A stretch of 64,000 nucleotides of DNA, from positions 98,781 to 162,780 of the forward strand of contig DATBKU010000062.1 in the NCBI GenBank assembly GCA_036555725.1, read 5' to 3'. Shown one piece after another: positions 34,216 through 42,498 of the stretch (positions are counted from its first letter, which is position 1; every line of letters starts with the position of its first letter). The position numbers and the translations under genes are program-made. The stretch is from CALAED01 sp036555725. Lineage in GTDB: Bacteria; Actinomycetota; Actinomycetes; Streptosporangiales; Streptosporangiaceae. Under the pieces are notes generated by a model that was given only the letters and a program-made list of their open reading frames with translations, had not been told where the DNA came from and ran no database searches.

Positions 34216-34296
34216 TCCGCCCCCCAGGCGGAGCACAATGCAATTCCCCGTCCGGCGGACGGGTAACAATCACTGTCACCCTGCCTGCCAGGCGGG
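34216..34296. repeat. three consecutive stem-loops between two TagF-like genes
   Basis: In 81 bp there are three inverted repeats: TCCGCC/GGCGGA (34216-34221 and 34227-34232), CCCGTCC-GGC-GGACGGG (34247-34263) and CCTGCC/GGCGGG with one G:U pair (34280-34285 and 34291-34296). No long T-tract follows. They could attenuate or stabilise the mRNA between the two polymerase genes. Confidence 0.6.
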
Positions 34297-34319
34297 ATAA
34301 ACGGGAGAAATAAGGGCCC

Positions 34320-37300
34320 ATGTCTGGCCGTATCAGCGTCATCATCGTCCCCGAGGGTGAGCCCGAGCAGCTGTCGGTGACTCTGGAGTCGATCGCCGCT
34401 CAGTCGTACCGCGACTTCGAGGTGCTGGTGATCGGCCGGGCCGGCGGCGAGCACCTCCCGGCGTTCGACCTGCCCGACGACAGGTTCCGGGTGGTCGACG
34501 CGTCGCCCGAGGGCGCCGTGGTGTCGCGCGGCGCGGCGCGCAACCTCGGCGTACGGGAGGCGACCGGCGACTACCTCGCCTTCGCCGAGGCCGGAGACGT
34601 GCTGCCCACGGACGCCTATCAGCTGCTCGCCACGTCGCTGGAGCAGACCGGGTCGGCGTTCGCCGCGGGCAACGTACGGGTGCAGGGCGAGCGGTCGACG
34701 CGTCAGTCGTGGCTGCACCGCGACGCGTTCCGCCACGGGCGCAAGGGCACCACGATTCGTCGCTTCCCGCCGCTCATCAACGACCGTTACGTGACCAACA
34801 AGCTGTTCCGGCGGTCGTTCTGGACCGAGCGGGGCCTGACGTTCCCCGACACGAACCGATACGACGACGTGGCGTTGGCGATCGAGGCGCATTTCCGCGC
34901 GGATGCCGTCGACGTAATCTGGCGGGCGGTGCTGCACCGGCTGGAGTCGGCATGGGTCCCGGCGACCACCGACCAGCGGGAGATCTCCGACGGCTTCGCC
35001 GCGGTCGAGTCGATCGCGCCGCGCCTCGATGGCGTTTGGGGGGCGAAGGACCGGCTGCGCTTCGAGGAGTCGGTGCTGAACCGCGAGCTGCGGACCTTCC
35101 TCGACGCGATGCCGGACGCCGACGACGAGACCCGCGAGCACATCGTCACCCTCGCCGCCGCGTACGCCGAGCAGGTCGAACCCCGGGTGTTCAACCGGCT
35201 TCCGGCGCTGTCGCGGCTGAAGTGGCACCTGGCGCGGCGCGGGCTCGAGACGGAGCTGGTCAAGCTCGTCCGGTTCGAACGGGGCAAGACCACACCGTCG
35301 ATCGTGCGGCAGGGCCTGCACCGGTACGTCGTCTATCCGTACTGGAAAGACGAGAACCTCGCGATCCCCCGGGACGTGTACCGCGCCCGGCACGAGGTAT
35401 CGCTGCGCAGCAAGGTGCACGAGGTCGCCTGGCGTGACGGCAAACTGCACGTCACCGGCGAGGCGTACATCAACTCCGTCAGCATGCGGCACCGCTGGAC
35501 CTCGGCCAAGGCGATCGCGCTGCGCAGCGGCAAGCGGACCATTGTCCTGCCCGCGCGCCAGCGCACCAAGGACGGCAACGGGGGCACGTGGACCTGGTTC
35601 TCCGCGACGATCGACCCCAAGCGGCTGCGGCGCCGCCGGCGCTGGACCGACAGCACCTGGAAGGTCCGGGCCGCGGTGGTCAACGCCGGCGTATTCCGGC
35701 AGGCCGCGCTGCGCGGCGGCAGCTCGGGCAGCGGCGCGCACCCGCCCTACCACTACGTCACCGACGACGTGCGGATCGTCCCGACCGTCGAGGACGGCGT
35801 CTTCCAAATCAAGGTCGAGACCGTTCGGGCCAAGGTCACCGGCCTGACCTGGTCGGGCGACGAGCTCGAGGTCACCGGAATCGTCCGCGACGGCACCCCG
35901 GCCGGCCTGCGCCTGGCGCGCGGTGAAGAGTCGCAGTCGGTGCCGGCGGCCGAGGTCGACGGCCGGCGGTTCCGCGCGGTCGTGCCGTTGTCGCTCTTCG
36001 AGGCCGCGGACGCCGCCCGCCGGTCGGGCGGGGCAAAGGATAAGGCCGGCGATCCGCCGGCGATCGACGACACCCGGACCTGGACGGTTTCGGTGTCGCT
36101 CAAGGGCCGTCGCTCGATTCCGCTGGTCATGGGCGAAGACGAGACCGGCGCCCGGACGCTGCGCGACGCGGTCGAGGCCATCGCCGAGCCCAACGCGGGC
36201 GGCTACCTGCGGATCCGGGTCCGGACGGCCCGGCTGGTCGTGGCCGGCCTGTCCTGGGCCGCCGACGGCACGCTGTCTGTGACCGGGGCGCACCCGTCGT
36301 ACGAGCGCGGCGAGATCGTGCTGCGGGGACGGAACCGGCGGCTGGAGCTCGCGTACGGCTTCATCGACGGCACCGCCGCAGTGCCCGCCGCGGCCGTCAC
36401 CACCCTCGCCGGCGTGCTGCCGCTGCGCGCCGGGAGATGGGACGTGCTGTTCCGGCCGGGCCCCGGCGAGCGCGCCCTCGCGGTCTCGCTGGATCGGGAC
36501 GCCGCCGGCGCTCTCCCGCAGTCGGTCGAGGTGGCACGGCGCGGCTACACGGTCGAGAATTACGGCGGCCGGCTGGTGCTCGCCGTTACCGGCGACGTGT
36601 CCCCCGAGGAGCGCGCCGCGCAGCAGAAGCTGCGTGAGCAGTCGTACCGAAAAGTGGAGCGGTCCGGTCTCAAGGACCAGGTGCTCTACTCGTGCTTCAA
36701 CGGGCGCCAGTACTCCTGCAACCCGCGCGCCATCCACGAGGAGATGGTCCGGCAGCGCATCGACCTCCCCCAGCTATGGGTGGTCAACGACGCCCAGGCC
36801 GAACTGCCCGGCACCGTCACCCCGATCCGGCTGAACAGCGCCGAGTGGCACGACGCGATGGCCGCCAGCCGCTACATCGTGACCAACCACCGCATCGGCG
36901 ACTGGTTCCAGCGCCACCCGGACCAGATCGTCCTGCAGACCTGGCACGGCACGCCGCTGAAGAAGATCGGGCGTGACGTCAAGGAGGTCCACTTCGCCTA
37001 CGCTCCGGGCATGAAGCAGGCTCTGCAGGGCGCGGCGAACTATCCGAAGCTGCCGGAGTGGAGCTATCTGCTGTCGCCCAACCCGTTCAGCACCAAGATC
37101 ATGAAGCGGGCGTTCGCGTTCAAGGGCGAGATGATCGAGGCCGGCTATCCCCGCAACGACGTGCTCTACAGCCCGGACGCCGCGTCGATCGCCGCCGGGG
37201 TGCGCGACCGCATCGGCATCCCGGCCGGCAAGCGCGTGGTGCTGTACGCCCCCACCTGGCGCGACGACCAGTTCTACAGCCGGGGCCGGTACAAGTTCGA

Positions 37301-37772
37301 GATGCCGATCGACATGGACCGGGCGCGGGCGGCGCTGGGCGACGATCATGTGCTGCTGGTGCGACTGCACTCCAACATCGTCGACGGCGTCCCCAACGCG
37401 GGCGACGGCTTCGTGTACGACGTGTCGCTCTATCCGGAGATCGCCGAGCTCTACCTGATCTCCGATGTCATGGTGACGGACTACTCGTCGGCGATGTTCG
37501 ACTACGCCAACACGCGGCGGCCGATGCTGTTCTTCACCTACGACCTCGCCGATTACCGCGACCGGCTGCGCGGCTTCTATTTCGACTTCGAGAAGGAGGC
37601 CCCGGGGCCTTTGCTGGAGACCTCAGATGCGCTGATCGACGCTTTGGGCTCGGTGGACGCTGCGACGGCCCCCTACGCCGACGCCTACCACGGCTTCGTC
37701 GACCGCTTCTGCTCCCTGGAGGACGGCAAGGCCGCCGCCCGCGTCATCGACCGCCTCTTCCACCCCCGCTGA
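34320..37772 (+). CDS. giant GT2 / teichoic acid polymerase (TagF-like) with three internal repeat modules
   Basis: This 1150-residue protein has an N-terminal GT2 domain (residues 1-330; ISVIIVPEGEPEQLSVTLES, but the usual DxD is replaced by AEAGD in YLAFAEAGDVL, so activity is doubtful). Three predicted beta-rich modules of about 136 residues start near residues 365, 503 and 638. Each opens with a W-x-DG-x-L-x-VTG-like line (VAWRDGKLHVTGEAY, LTWSGDELEVTGIVR, LSWAADGTLSVTGAH). The C-terminal glycerophosphotransferase domain (about 770-1150) has H876 in LQTWHGTPLKKIG and H1017 in LLVRLHSNIVDG, plus VMVTDYSSAMFDYANTRRPM. It probably extends a poly(polyol phosphate) chain. AAGGG precedes the ATG. 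Confidence 0.9.
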   Translation: MSGRISVIIVPEGEPEQLSVTLESIAAQSYRDFEVLVIGRAGGEHLPAFDLPDDRFRVVDASPEGAVVSRGAARNLGVREATGDYLAFAEAGDVLPTDAYQLLATSLEQTGSAFAAGNVRVQGERSTRQSWLHRDAFRHGRKGTTIRRFPPLINDRYVTNKLFRRSFWTERGLTFPDTNRYDDVALAIEAHFRADAVDVIWRAVLHRLESAWVPATTDQREISDGFAAVESIAPRLDGVWGAKDRLRFEESVLNRELRTFLDAMPDADDETREHIVTLAAAYAEQVEPRVFNRLPALSRLKWHLARRGLETELVKLVRFERGKTTPSIVRQGLHRYVVYPYWKDENLAIPRDVYRARHEVSLRSKVHEVAWRDGKLHVTGEAYINSVSMRHRWTSAKAIALRSGKRTIVLPARQRTKDGNGGTWTWFSATIDPKRLRRRRRWTDSTWKVRAAVVNAGVFRQAALRGGSSGSGAHPPYHYVTDDVRIVPTVEDGVFQIKVETVRAKVTGLTWSGDELEVTGIVRDGTPAGLRLARGEESQSVPAAEVDGRRFRAVVPLSLFEAADAARRSGGAKDKAGDPPAIDDTRTWTVSVSLKGRRSIPLVMGEDETGARTLRDAVEAIAEPNAGGYLRIRVRTARLVVAGLSWAADGTLSVTGAHPSYERGEIVLRGRNRRLELAYGFIDGTAAVPAAAVTTLAGVLPLRAGRWDVLFRPGPGERALAVSLDRDAAGALPQSVEVARRGYTVENYGGRLVLAVTGDVSPEERAAQQKLREQSYRKVERSGLKDQVLYSCFNGRQYSCNPRAIHEEMVRQRIDLPQLWVVNDAQAELPGTVTPIRLNSAEWHDAMAASRYIVTNHRIGDWFQRHPDQIVLQTWHGTPLKKIGRDVKEVHFAYAPGMKQALQGAANYPKLPEWSYLLSPNPFSTKIMKRAFAFKGEMIEAGYPRNDVLYSPDAASIAAGVRDRIGIPAGKRVVLYAPTWRDDQFYSRGRYKFEMPIDMDRARAALGDDHVLLVRLHSNIVDGVPNAGDGFVYDVSLYPEIAELYLISDVMVTDYSSAMFDYANTRRPMLFFTYDLADYRDRLRGFYFDFEKEAPGPLLETSDALIDALGSVDAATAPYADAYHGFVDRFCSLEDGKAAARVIDRLFHPR

Positions 37773-37786
37773 CGGGTCGCGGCTCG

Positions 37787-37834
37787 CAGATGACTAATCT
37801 GTACTTTAGTAAACTATGGTTTAGTCATCTGTAC
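37787..37834. promoter_or_regulatory. operator-like inverted and direct repeats upstream of the AAA ATPase gene
   Basis: CAGATGACTAA (37787-37797) and TTAGTCATCTG (37821-37831) form a perfect 11-bp inverted repeat. Between and around them TTTAGT occurs at 37805 and 37820, TCTGTAC at 37798 and 37828, and TAAAC/GTTTA forms an inner inverted repeat. The block is AT-rich and lies 23 bp before the ATG, covering the expected promoter, as an autoregulatory operator would. It could alternatively be a recombination end of the island. Confidence 0.55.
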
Positions 37835-37856
37835 CTGAGTCGCGGGAGGTCTGGCA

Positions 37857-39323
37857 ATGGTCGACAAGCCAGGCCACGTTTTCGATCGCGACAGCGAGTG
37901 GGCTGGCTTGGTCTCTTTCGCATCCGATCCACACCCAGGGGCAATGCTCGGGGTCGTCAGCGGGCGACGCCGTCAAGGCAAGAGCTACCTGCTGGAAGCG
38001 TTGGCTTCGGCGACCCGTGGGTTCTACTTTCCGGCGTTGGAGGCAACCGAGTCGGTCGCGTTGCGGAATTTCACCGAGGCCCTCATCAGATACACGGGGC
38101 AACCGGTCCGCATCCCGTTTCGCGACTGGGGCGATGCGATTCCCCATCTGTTCTCCACCGTCCAGGACCGCCCGGTCCCGGTCGTGTTCGACGAATTTCC
38201 CTTCCTGACGAAGGCGTCGCCGTCGCTTCCCTCCGTACTGCAGCGTGAGCTTGGGCCCGGCGGGTCGGGCCGCAGCGGCATGGCAAGGGTTCTGCTGTGC
38301 GGATCGGCCATGTCGGTGATGGGCAGGCTGCTGGCCGGCCAGGCTCCACTACGCGGGCGAGCCGGCCTCGAACTCCTCATACGACCATTCGACTACAGAA
38401 ATGCGGCTCGGTTCTGGGGGGTGACAGATCCACGTCTGGCCGTGCTGCTGCACGCCGTCATCGGCGGCACGCCCGCCTACCGCCAGGAGTTCGTCCGCTT
38501 CGACGCACCATCGGGGATCGAAGACTTCGACGACTGGATCGTACGGACGGTGCTCAACAGGCAGACTCCGCTGTTTCGGGAAGCGCGGTATCTGCTCGCC
38601 GAGGAGGCTGACATTCGCGATCCCGCCCTTTATCACTCGGTACTCGCCGCGGTGGCGGAGGGCAACAGGACGTGGAGCGGAATCGCCAAGTATGTGGGCC
38701 GCAAATCGCCAGAGATCTCGCATCCGCTGAACGTGTTGGAGGACTGTGGGCTCCTCGCCAAAGAGCCGGACGCGTTTCGGGCGGGGAAATCGACCTACCG
38801 CATCATCGAACCGCTGATCACCTTCTACCAGGCGATCATGCGACCGGATTGGAGCCGGCTGGAGCTCGGGGAGGCTACGGCGGTCTGGCGAGATCAGCGC
38901 ACGGTGTTCCAGGCTCGTGTCGTCGGGCCGCACTTCGAGGCGCTCTGCCGCGAGTTCGCCTTGCGGGCGCCGACGGCGACATTCGGTGGATCGCCCGGCG
39001 AGGTACGCTCCGGCATCGTCAACGACGCGGCGAACCGTACTCAGATAGAGATCGACGTGGTCGTCTTCGCACCCGCCCGCGCGGACCAACCGCGACGCAT
39101 CCTCTCTCTGGGCGAGGCGAAGTGGGGACAAATCATGGATTCGAGTCACGTCGCGCGGCTGGCCAGAGCCCGTGACCTCTTGGCGGCCAAGGGATACGAC
39201 ACGACCGAAACGGTGCTGGCCTGCTACTCGGGTGCCGGCTTCAGCGACGAGTTGCGCGCCGGCGCACGCGCCGGACGCATGGCACTGATCGACGCGGCAC
39301 ACCTCTACTCGGACCGAGACTAG
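37857..39323 (+). CDS. AAA ATPase with C-terminal DUF234-like nuclease-fold domain
   Basis: This 488-residue protein has a Walker A GRRRQGKS (K42), Walker B VPVVFDEFPFL, sensor LLCGSAMSVMG and LELLIRPFDYRNAARFWG, typical of the archaeal/bacterial ATPase_2 (PF01637) group. A winged helix follows (about 265-310; NRTWSGIAKYVGRKSPEISH). The C-terminal region (about 350-480) has IEIDVVVFAP and SLGEAKWGQI, which resembles the D...ExK core of DUF234/PD-(D/E)XK proteins. The role is unknown; such genes are often mobile and defence- or conflict-like. GGGAGG lies 7 nt before the ATG. Codon use is less GC-rich than the flanks, and the gene sits with a toxin-antitoxin pair. Confidence 0.8.
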   Translation: MVDKPGHVFDRDSEWAGLVSFASDPHPGAMLGVVSGRRRQGKSYLLEALASATRGFYFPALEATESVALRNFTEALIRYTGQPVRIPFRDWGDAIPHLFSTVQDRPVPVVFDEFPFLTKASPSLPSVLQRELGPGGSGRSGMARVLLCGSAMSVMGRLLAGQAPLRGRAGLELLIRPFDYRNAARFWGVTDPRLAVLLHAVIGGTPAYRQEFVRFDAPSGIEDFDDWIVRTVLNRQTPLFREARYLLAEEADIRDPALYHSVLAAVAEGNRTWSGIAKYVGRKSPEISHPLNVLEDCGLLAKEPDAFRAGKSTYRIIEPLITFYQAIMRPDWSRLELGEATAVWRDQRTVFQARVVGPHFEALCREFALRAPTATFGGSPGEVRSGIVNDAANRTQIEIDVVVFAPARADQPRRILSLGEAKWGQIMDSSHVARLARARDLLAAKGYDTTETVLACYSGAGFSDELRAGARAGRMALIDAAHLYSDRD

Positions 39324-39401
39324 GTTCCTTCATGTGCCCAGGTTGACGATCGCGTGTGTCCTCAGCTTGGGCAAACCCGGTACTCAAGCGCCTGCAGCAC
39401 C

Positions 39402-39422
39402 ATGTAGCATCTCGTGCTACAT
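39402..39422. promoter_or_regulatory. toxin-antitoxin operator: perfect 8-bp inverted repeat
   Basis: ATGTAGCA-TCTCG-TGCTACAT lies 19 bp before the antitoxin ATG, the place where Phd/YefM antitoxins bind to repress their own operon. The sequence between it and the start, TTAGATTGTC, is AT-rich and may hold the -10. Confidence 0.7.
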
Positions 39423-39441
39423 CATCTGTTAGATTGTCGCT

Positions 39442-39711
39442 ATGACTGCACAGCCAGAGATCACCCAGCGCGATCTTCGCAATAGGTCAAAGGAGATCAT
39501 GGATGCCGTCGAAAGGGGGCAGGCATTCACGGTCACCCGCGATGGTCACCGCATCGGTGAGTTGATCCCCCTGCGACGCCGACGCAGGTTCGTTCCCCGC
39601 GCTGAGTTCGCCGCCATGTCGCGGACCGCTCCCACGATCGACCTCGACATCTTCAGAGCGGATCAGGACGTCGCGCTCGACCAGGAGACGAGCGATCCCT
39701 ATGAGCGGTGA
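39442..39711 (+). CDS. Phd/YefM family antitoxin
   Basis: This 89-residue protein has an N-terminal Phd fold (residues 6-50: EITQRDLRNRSKEIMDAVER, FTVTRDGHRIGELIPL), which dimerises and binds the operator. The acidic C-terminal tail (about 60-89) would block the toxin. It overlaps the toxin gene by 11 nt, so the pair is co-translated. A perfect inverted repeat sits just upstream. It neutralises the PIN-domain toxin encoded next. Confidence 0.88.
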   Translation: MTAQPEITQRDLRNRSKEIMDAVERGQAFTVTRDGHRIGELIPLRRRRRFVPRAEFAAMSRTAPTIDLDIFRADQDVALDQETSDPYER

Positions 39712-40159
39712 GCACCCACAAGGGCTTCTCGACACCAACATTATGATCCTGCGCAAATGGGTTGATCCTGCAGAACTGCCTGCCGAGATGGCGATCAGTG
39801 CCATCACCCTCGCCGAACTGTCGGCCGGCCCGCATGAAGTGCGCCACAACGATGAGCAGAGTCAGTACGACGAGCACGTCGAGCGCTCTCGTCGGCTCGA
39901 TGTGCTCCAGCGAGCCGAGAACGAATTCGACCCCATCCCGTTCGATGTGGACGCGGCTAGGATCTACGGCCGCGTGTCGGCAGCGGCGATCGCCGCAGGC
40001 CGCAAACCACGACGGAGAGTGGTCGACCTGATGATCGCCGCTACCGCGATCGCCGAGGAACTACCGCTCTTTACCACGAATCCCGACGACTTCCGAGGGC
40101 TCGACGACCTGCTGACCGTCGTGCCGGTGACCCGTCCGCAGCTTCCCCCCGAGCGGTAA
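39701..40159 (+). CDS. vapC: VapC-type PIN-domain ribonuclease toxin
   Basis: This 152-residue PIN domain has the acidic metal site complete: D11 (GLLDTNIMI), E39 (SAITLAELSAG), D109 (RRRVVDLMIAATA) and D129/D130 (FTTNPDDFRG). VapC toxins cut specific tRNA or rRNA sites with Mg2+ and are held off by their antitoxin. The pair may stabilise the surrounding island. The gene starts inside the antitoxin gene. The 140 bp after it hold no gene. Confidence 0.9.
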   Translation: MSGEHPQGLLDTNIMILRKWVDPAELPAEMAISAITLAELSAGPHEVRHNDEQSQYDEHVERSRRLDVLQRAENEFDPIPFDVDAARIYGRVSAAAIAAGRKPRRRVVDLMIAATAIAEELPLFTTNPDDFRGLDDLLTVVPVTRPQLPPER

Positions 40160-40200
40160 GCACGGCAGGTCGGCTCCGCGCGCCTTACTCGCCCTCCTCA

Positions 40201-40224
40201 GGCTGCGAAGATGGCTGCGAAGAT
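40201..40224. repeat. perfect 12-bp tandem duplication downstream of the toxin gene
   Basis: GGCTGCGAAGAT occurs twice head to tail in the 140-bp gap between vapC and the double glycosyltransferase gene. The gap is otherwise without recognisable features and may be the right edge of the island. Confidence 0.7.
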
Positions 40225-40299
40225 ACGGCCATCACCCACGGCGTCAGTTGGTGACTCAGGATTCCGACTACTACGACGGAATGCCCGGCCTCGAGGTCA

Positions 40300-42456
40300 T
40301 CAAGCTTTGAGGAGGGCGGTGAATTGGGTGCAGACCTTGTCGAGGGAGTAGGCGTCGCGGACCTGGGTGTGGGCCATGCGGCGCTCGTCGTCCCAGCGGC
40401 CGTCGCGTACGGTCGCGGCGATCGAGGCGGCCATCGCGGACGCATCGGCGTGGATCCAGTGCCGGTCGTAGATGGTGTCGGCGCCGGGCCAGTTGAGCAG
40501 GGCCGGGACGGCGCCGGAGGCCATGCCCTCGGCCGGGGCGAGGTGGAAGCTCTCGTCGTCGCTGGTGGACAACACGAAGCCGATCCGCCGTAGCCAAGCG
40601 CCGACGTCGCGGCCGTAGGAGTCGAAGACAACCGCCCCGGCCAGCCCACGTGACCGCCGGACCCGGCGGAAGACCTGCTCGAAGTGCGCCCGCTCCTCCT
40701 CCTTCTGCCAGATCCACCAGTAGTCCCAGGGCAGCTTGGACTTGACGAACAGGGTGAACCGCGGGTCGTCGCGGCGCAGTTCCTCAAGTACGTCCAGCGC
40801 CAGATCGAGACGCTTGCGGGACGGGGCCATGCCGATGAAGCCAAGGTGGTGCTGGGCGCCGTCGAGCTTGGGCCGGTGCAGCTGGTCGACGTCGACCCAG
40901 TTCGGCACGACGACGATCTTGCTCTCCGGCCAGCCGGTGATCTTGCGGGTCAGCTCGGCGTAGTGCGGGCTGACGCAGATGACGGCGTCGACGGCGTCGA
41001 TGTCGAGCCGGGCCGGCCACGCCGCGTACAGCTCGAACCGGTGCAGCCGGACCAGCAGCCGCTGCCCGGGCCGCTTGTGCTCGGCGTACCAGAGCGCGTT
41101 GGGCCCGCACCATTCGCAGACGACGACGTCGGCCCACTCGAGGAGTTCCTTGCTCCGCTCCGGGTCGTGCACCTTGAGCGCGGCCCAGTGGTCGACGCGG
41201 ACCTCCATGTCGGAACGGGACTTCAGATAGTCGAGCAGGGCCGTGAAGAACTTCAGGTCGTGCCCGGCCACCACGACCTTGAGCCGCGCCGAATCGGCCA
41301 CGGTGTCCGCCGGGAAGGCGCGCCGTAGGTACCGCGTCAGCCGGCCGGCGGCGGCATCGAGGGTGAAGCCGGCGGCCGCGGCGAGGCAGCGCTCGCGCGC
41401 CAGGGCGTACGTCTCCGGCTCGGCGCCGGCCACGGCGAGCACGTCGACCACCTCGGCCTCGGAGCCGGCGAACAGCGGGTAGTCGGCGCCGAGCAGCCGT
41501 TCGTGCATCGGCGTCCGGTTGAGCACGACCGGGATGCCGAGCGCGCCGCACTCGAGCACCTTGGTGGACAGCTCCAGGCTCGCGTCGAGGGCGGGGTCGC
41601 GCCACGACAGCGCGACGTCGCAGCCGGCCGACAGCCGCATCGCCTCCGCCCGCGGGTGTCCGCCGTGCCAGATGACGCCGTCGGTCGACTCCAGCGCGGT
41701 CCGCATGCGCTTGGCGAACGCCGGATCGGCCGGATCGTCGTGGATCTTGTCGCCGATCATGTGCACCTCGGCGTCGACCCCCACGGCCGCCAGCCGGCGC
41801 GGCAGCCCGGTCATCTCGTAGGTGTTCCAGCGTGGGGCGAACTTGCCGGTGTAGACGAGCCGCAGCAGGCCGGGCCGGTCCGGACGCGGCTCCCGGGGTT
41901 CCAGGCCGTCGGGCAGCACCACGACCGGCGGGAACAGCACGCACTTGCCAGCCGTCGCCGGGATCGCGCTCTCCAGGAAACAGCGCAGCTCCTCGGTCTG
42001 ACACAGCAGGAACCGCGACGCCTGCGCGATCCGCTTGAGCTCGCCGCGGCTCGCGGCGTCGAAGTCGGCCGCGGACTGCGGTACGTCGGTGAGGTACGTC
42101 CACAGCCGTCCGGCGAGCGGGCTGTGCGCCAGCAGGTGGGCCAGCCGGCGGCCGCGCACCACGACGAGGTCGTACGGATGGTCCGCGTCGACCGCGGTGA
42201 GCACCGTGACCGCCTGCCTGGGCGACATCCCCCGGCCCGGCTCGGTCAGGCCCTCGTCGTGCGGGCGGCGCACGATGACGTCCGGCAGGGCCGCCAGCGG
42301 ATCGACCAGCCGGCCCGTCCGAACCGGGGCCTTGAGCACGAGCGTGACCTCGCACCCGGCGCGGGCCAGGGCCTGCACCATCGCCTGAGCCCAGATCGCC
42401 GAGCCGTCGATCAGGTTGAGGTCGACGTCGCCGTACACAAGGGCGCGAGGTCGCAC
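40300..42456 (-). CDS. tandem double GT-B glycosyltransferase
   Basis: This 718-residue protein is built from two GT4-like units. The first (about 1-385) begins RALVYGDVDLNLIDGSAIWA and has LRLVYTGKFAPRWNTYEMTG and ASLELSTKVLECGALGIPVV. The second (about 390-718) begins LKVVVAGHDLKFFTALLDYL and has HLGFIGMAPSRKRLDLALDV and ESFHLAPAEGMASGAVPALL. Each could transfer a sugar, so one polypeptide might add two residues in succession, or one unit may be inactive. Substrates are unknown. It is the last gene of a - strand group with an unknown coiled-coil protein and WecB. Confidence 0.8.
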   Translation of the reverse strand: MRPRALVYGDVDLNLIDGSAIWAQAMVQALARAGCEVTLVLKAPVRTGRLVDPLAALPDVIVRRPHDEGLTEPGRGMSPRQAVTVLTAVDADHPYDLVVVRGRRLAHLLAHSPLAGRLWTYLTDVPQSAADFDAASRGELKRIAQASRFLLCQTEELRCFLESAIPATAGKCVLFPPVVVLPDGLEPREPRPDRPGLLRLVYTGKFAPRWNTYEMTGLPRRLAAVGVDAEVHMIGDKIHDDPADPAFAKRMRTALESTDGVIWHGGHPRAEAMRLSAGCDVALSWRDPALDASLELSTKVLECGALGIPVVLNRTPMHERLLGADYPLFAGSEAEVVDVLAVAGAEPETYALARERCLAAAAGFTLDAAAGRLTRYLRRAFPADTVADSARLKVVVAGHDLKFFTALLDYLKSRSDMEVRVDHWAALKVHDPERSKELLEWADVVVCEWCGPNALWYAEHKRPGQRLLVRLHRFELYAAWPARLDIDAVDAVICVSPHYAELTRKITGWPESKIVVVPNWVDVDQLHRPKLDGAQHHLGFIGMAPSRKRLDLALDVLEELRRDDPRFTLFVKSKLPWDYWWIWQKEEERAHFEQVFRRVRRSRGLAGAVVFDSYGRDVGAWLRRIGFVLSTSDDESFHLAPAEGMASGAVPALLNWPGADTIYDRHWIHADASAMAASIAATVRDGRWDDERRMAHTQVRDAYSLDKVCTQFTALLKA

Positions 42457-42498
42457 GTACGTTCCCTTCCTGTCTTTCCTGTCGTCGAGCCGGGCACG

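Noticed and set aside
40185..40299. Possible pseudogene remnant after the double glycosyltransferase stop, reading HSVVVVGILSHQLTPWVMAV
   Set aside because: The peptide looks protein-like, but it is short, has no start of its own and includes the 12-bp tandem duplication. I could not tie it to any family.
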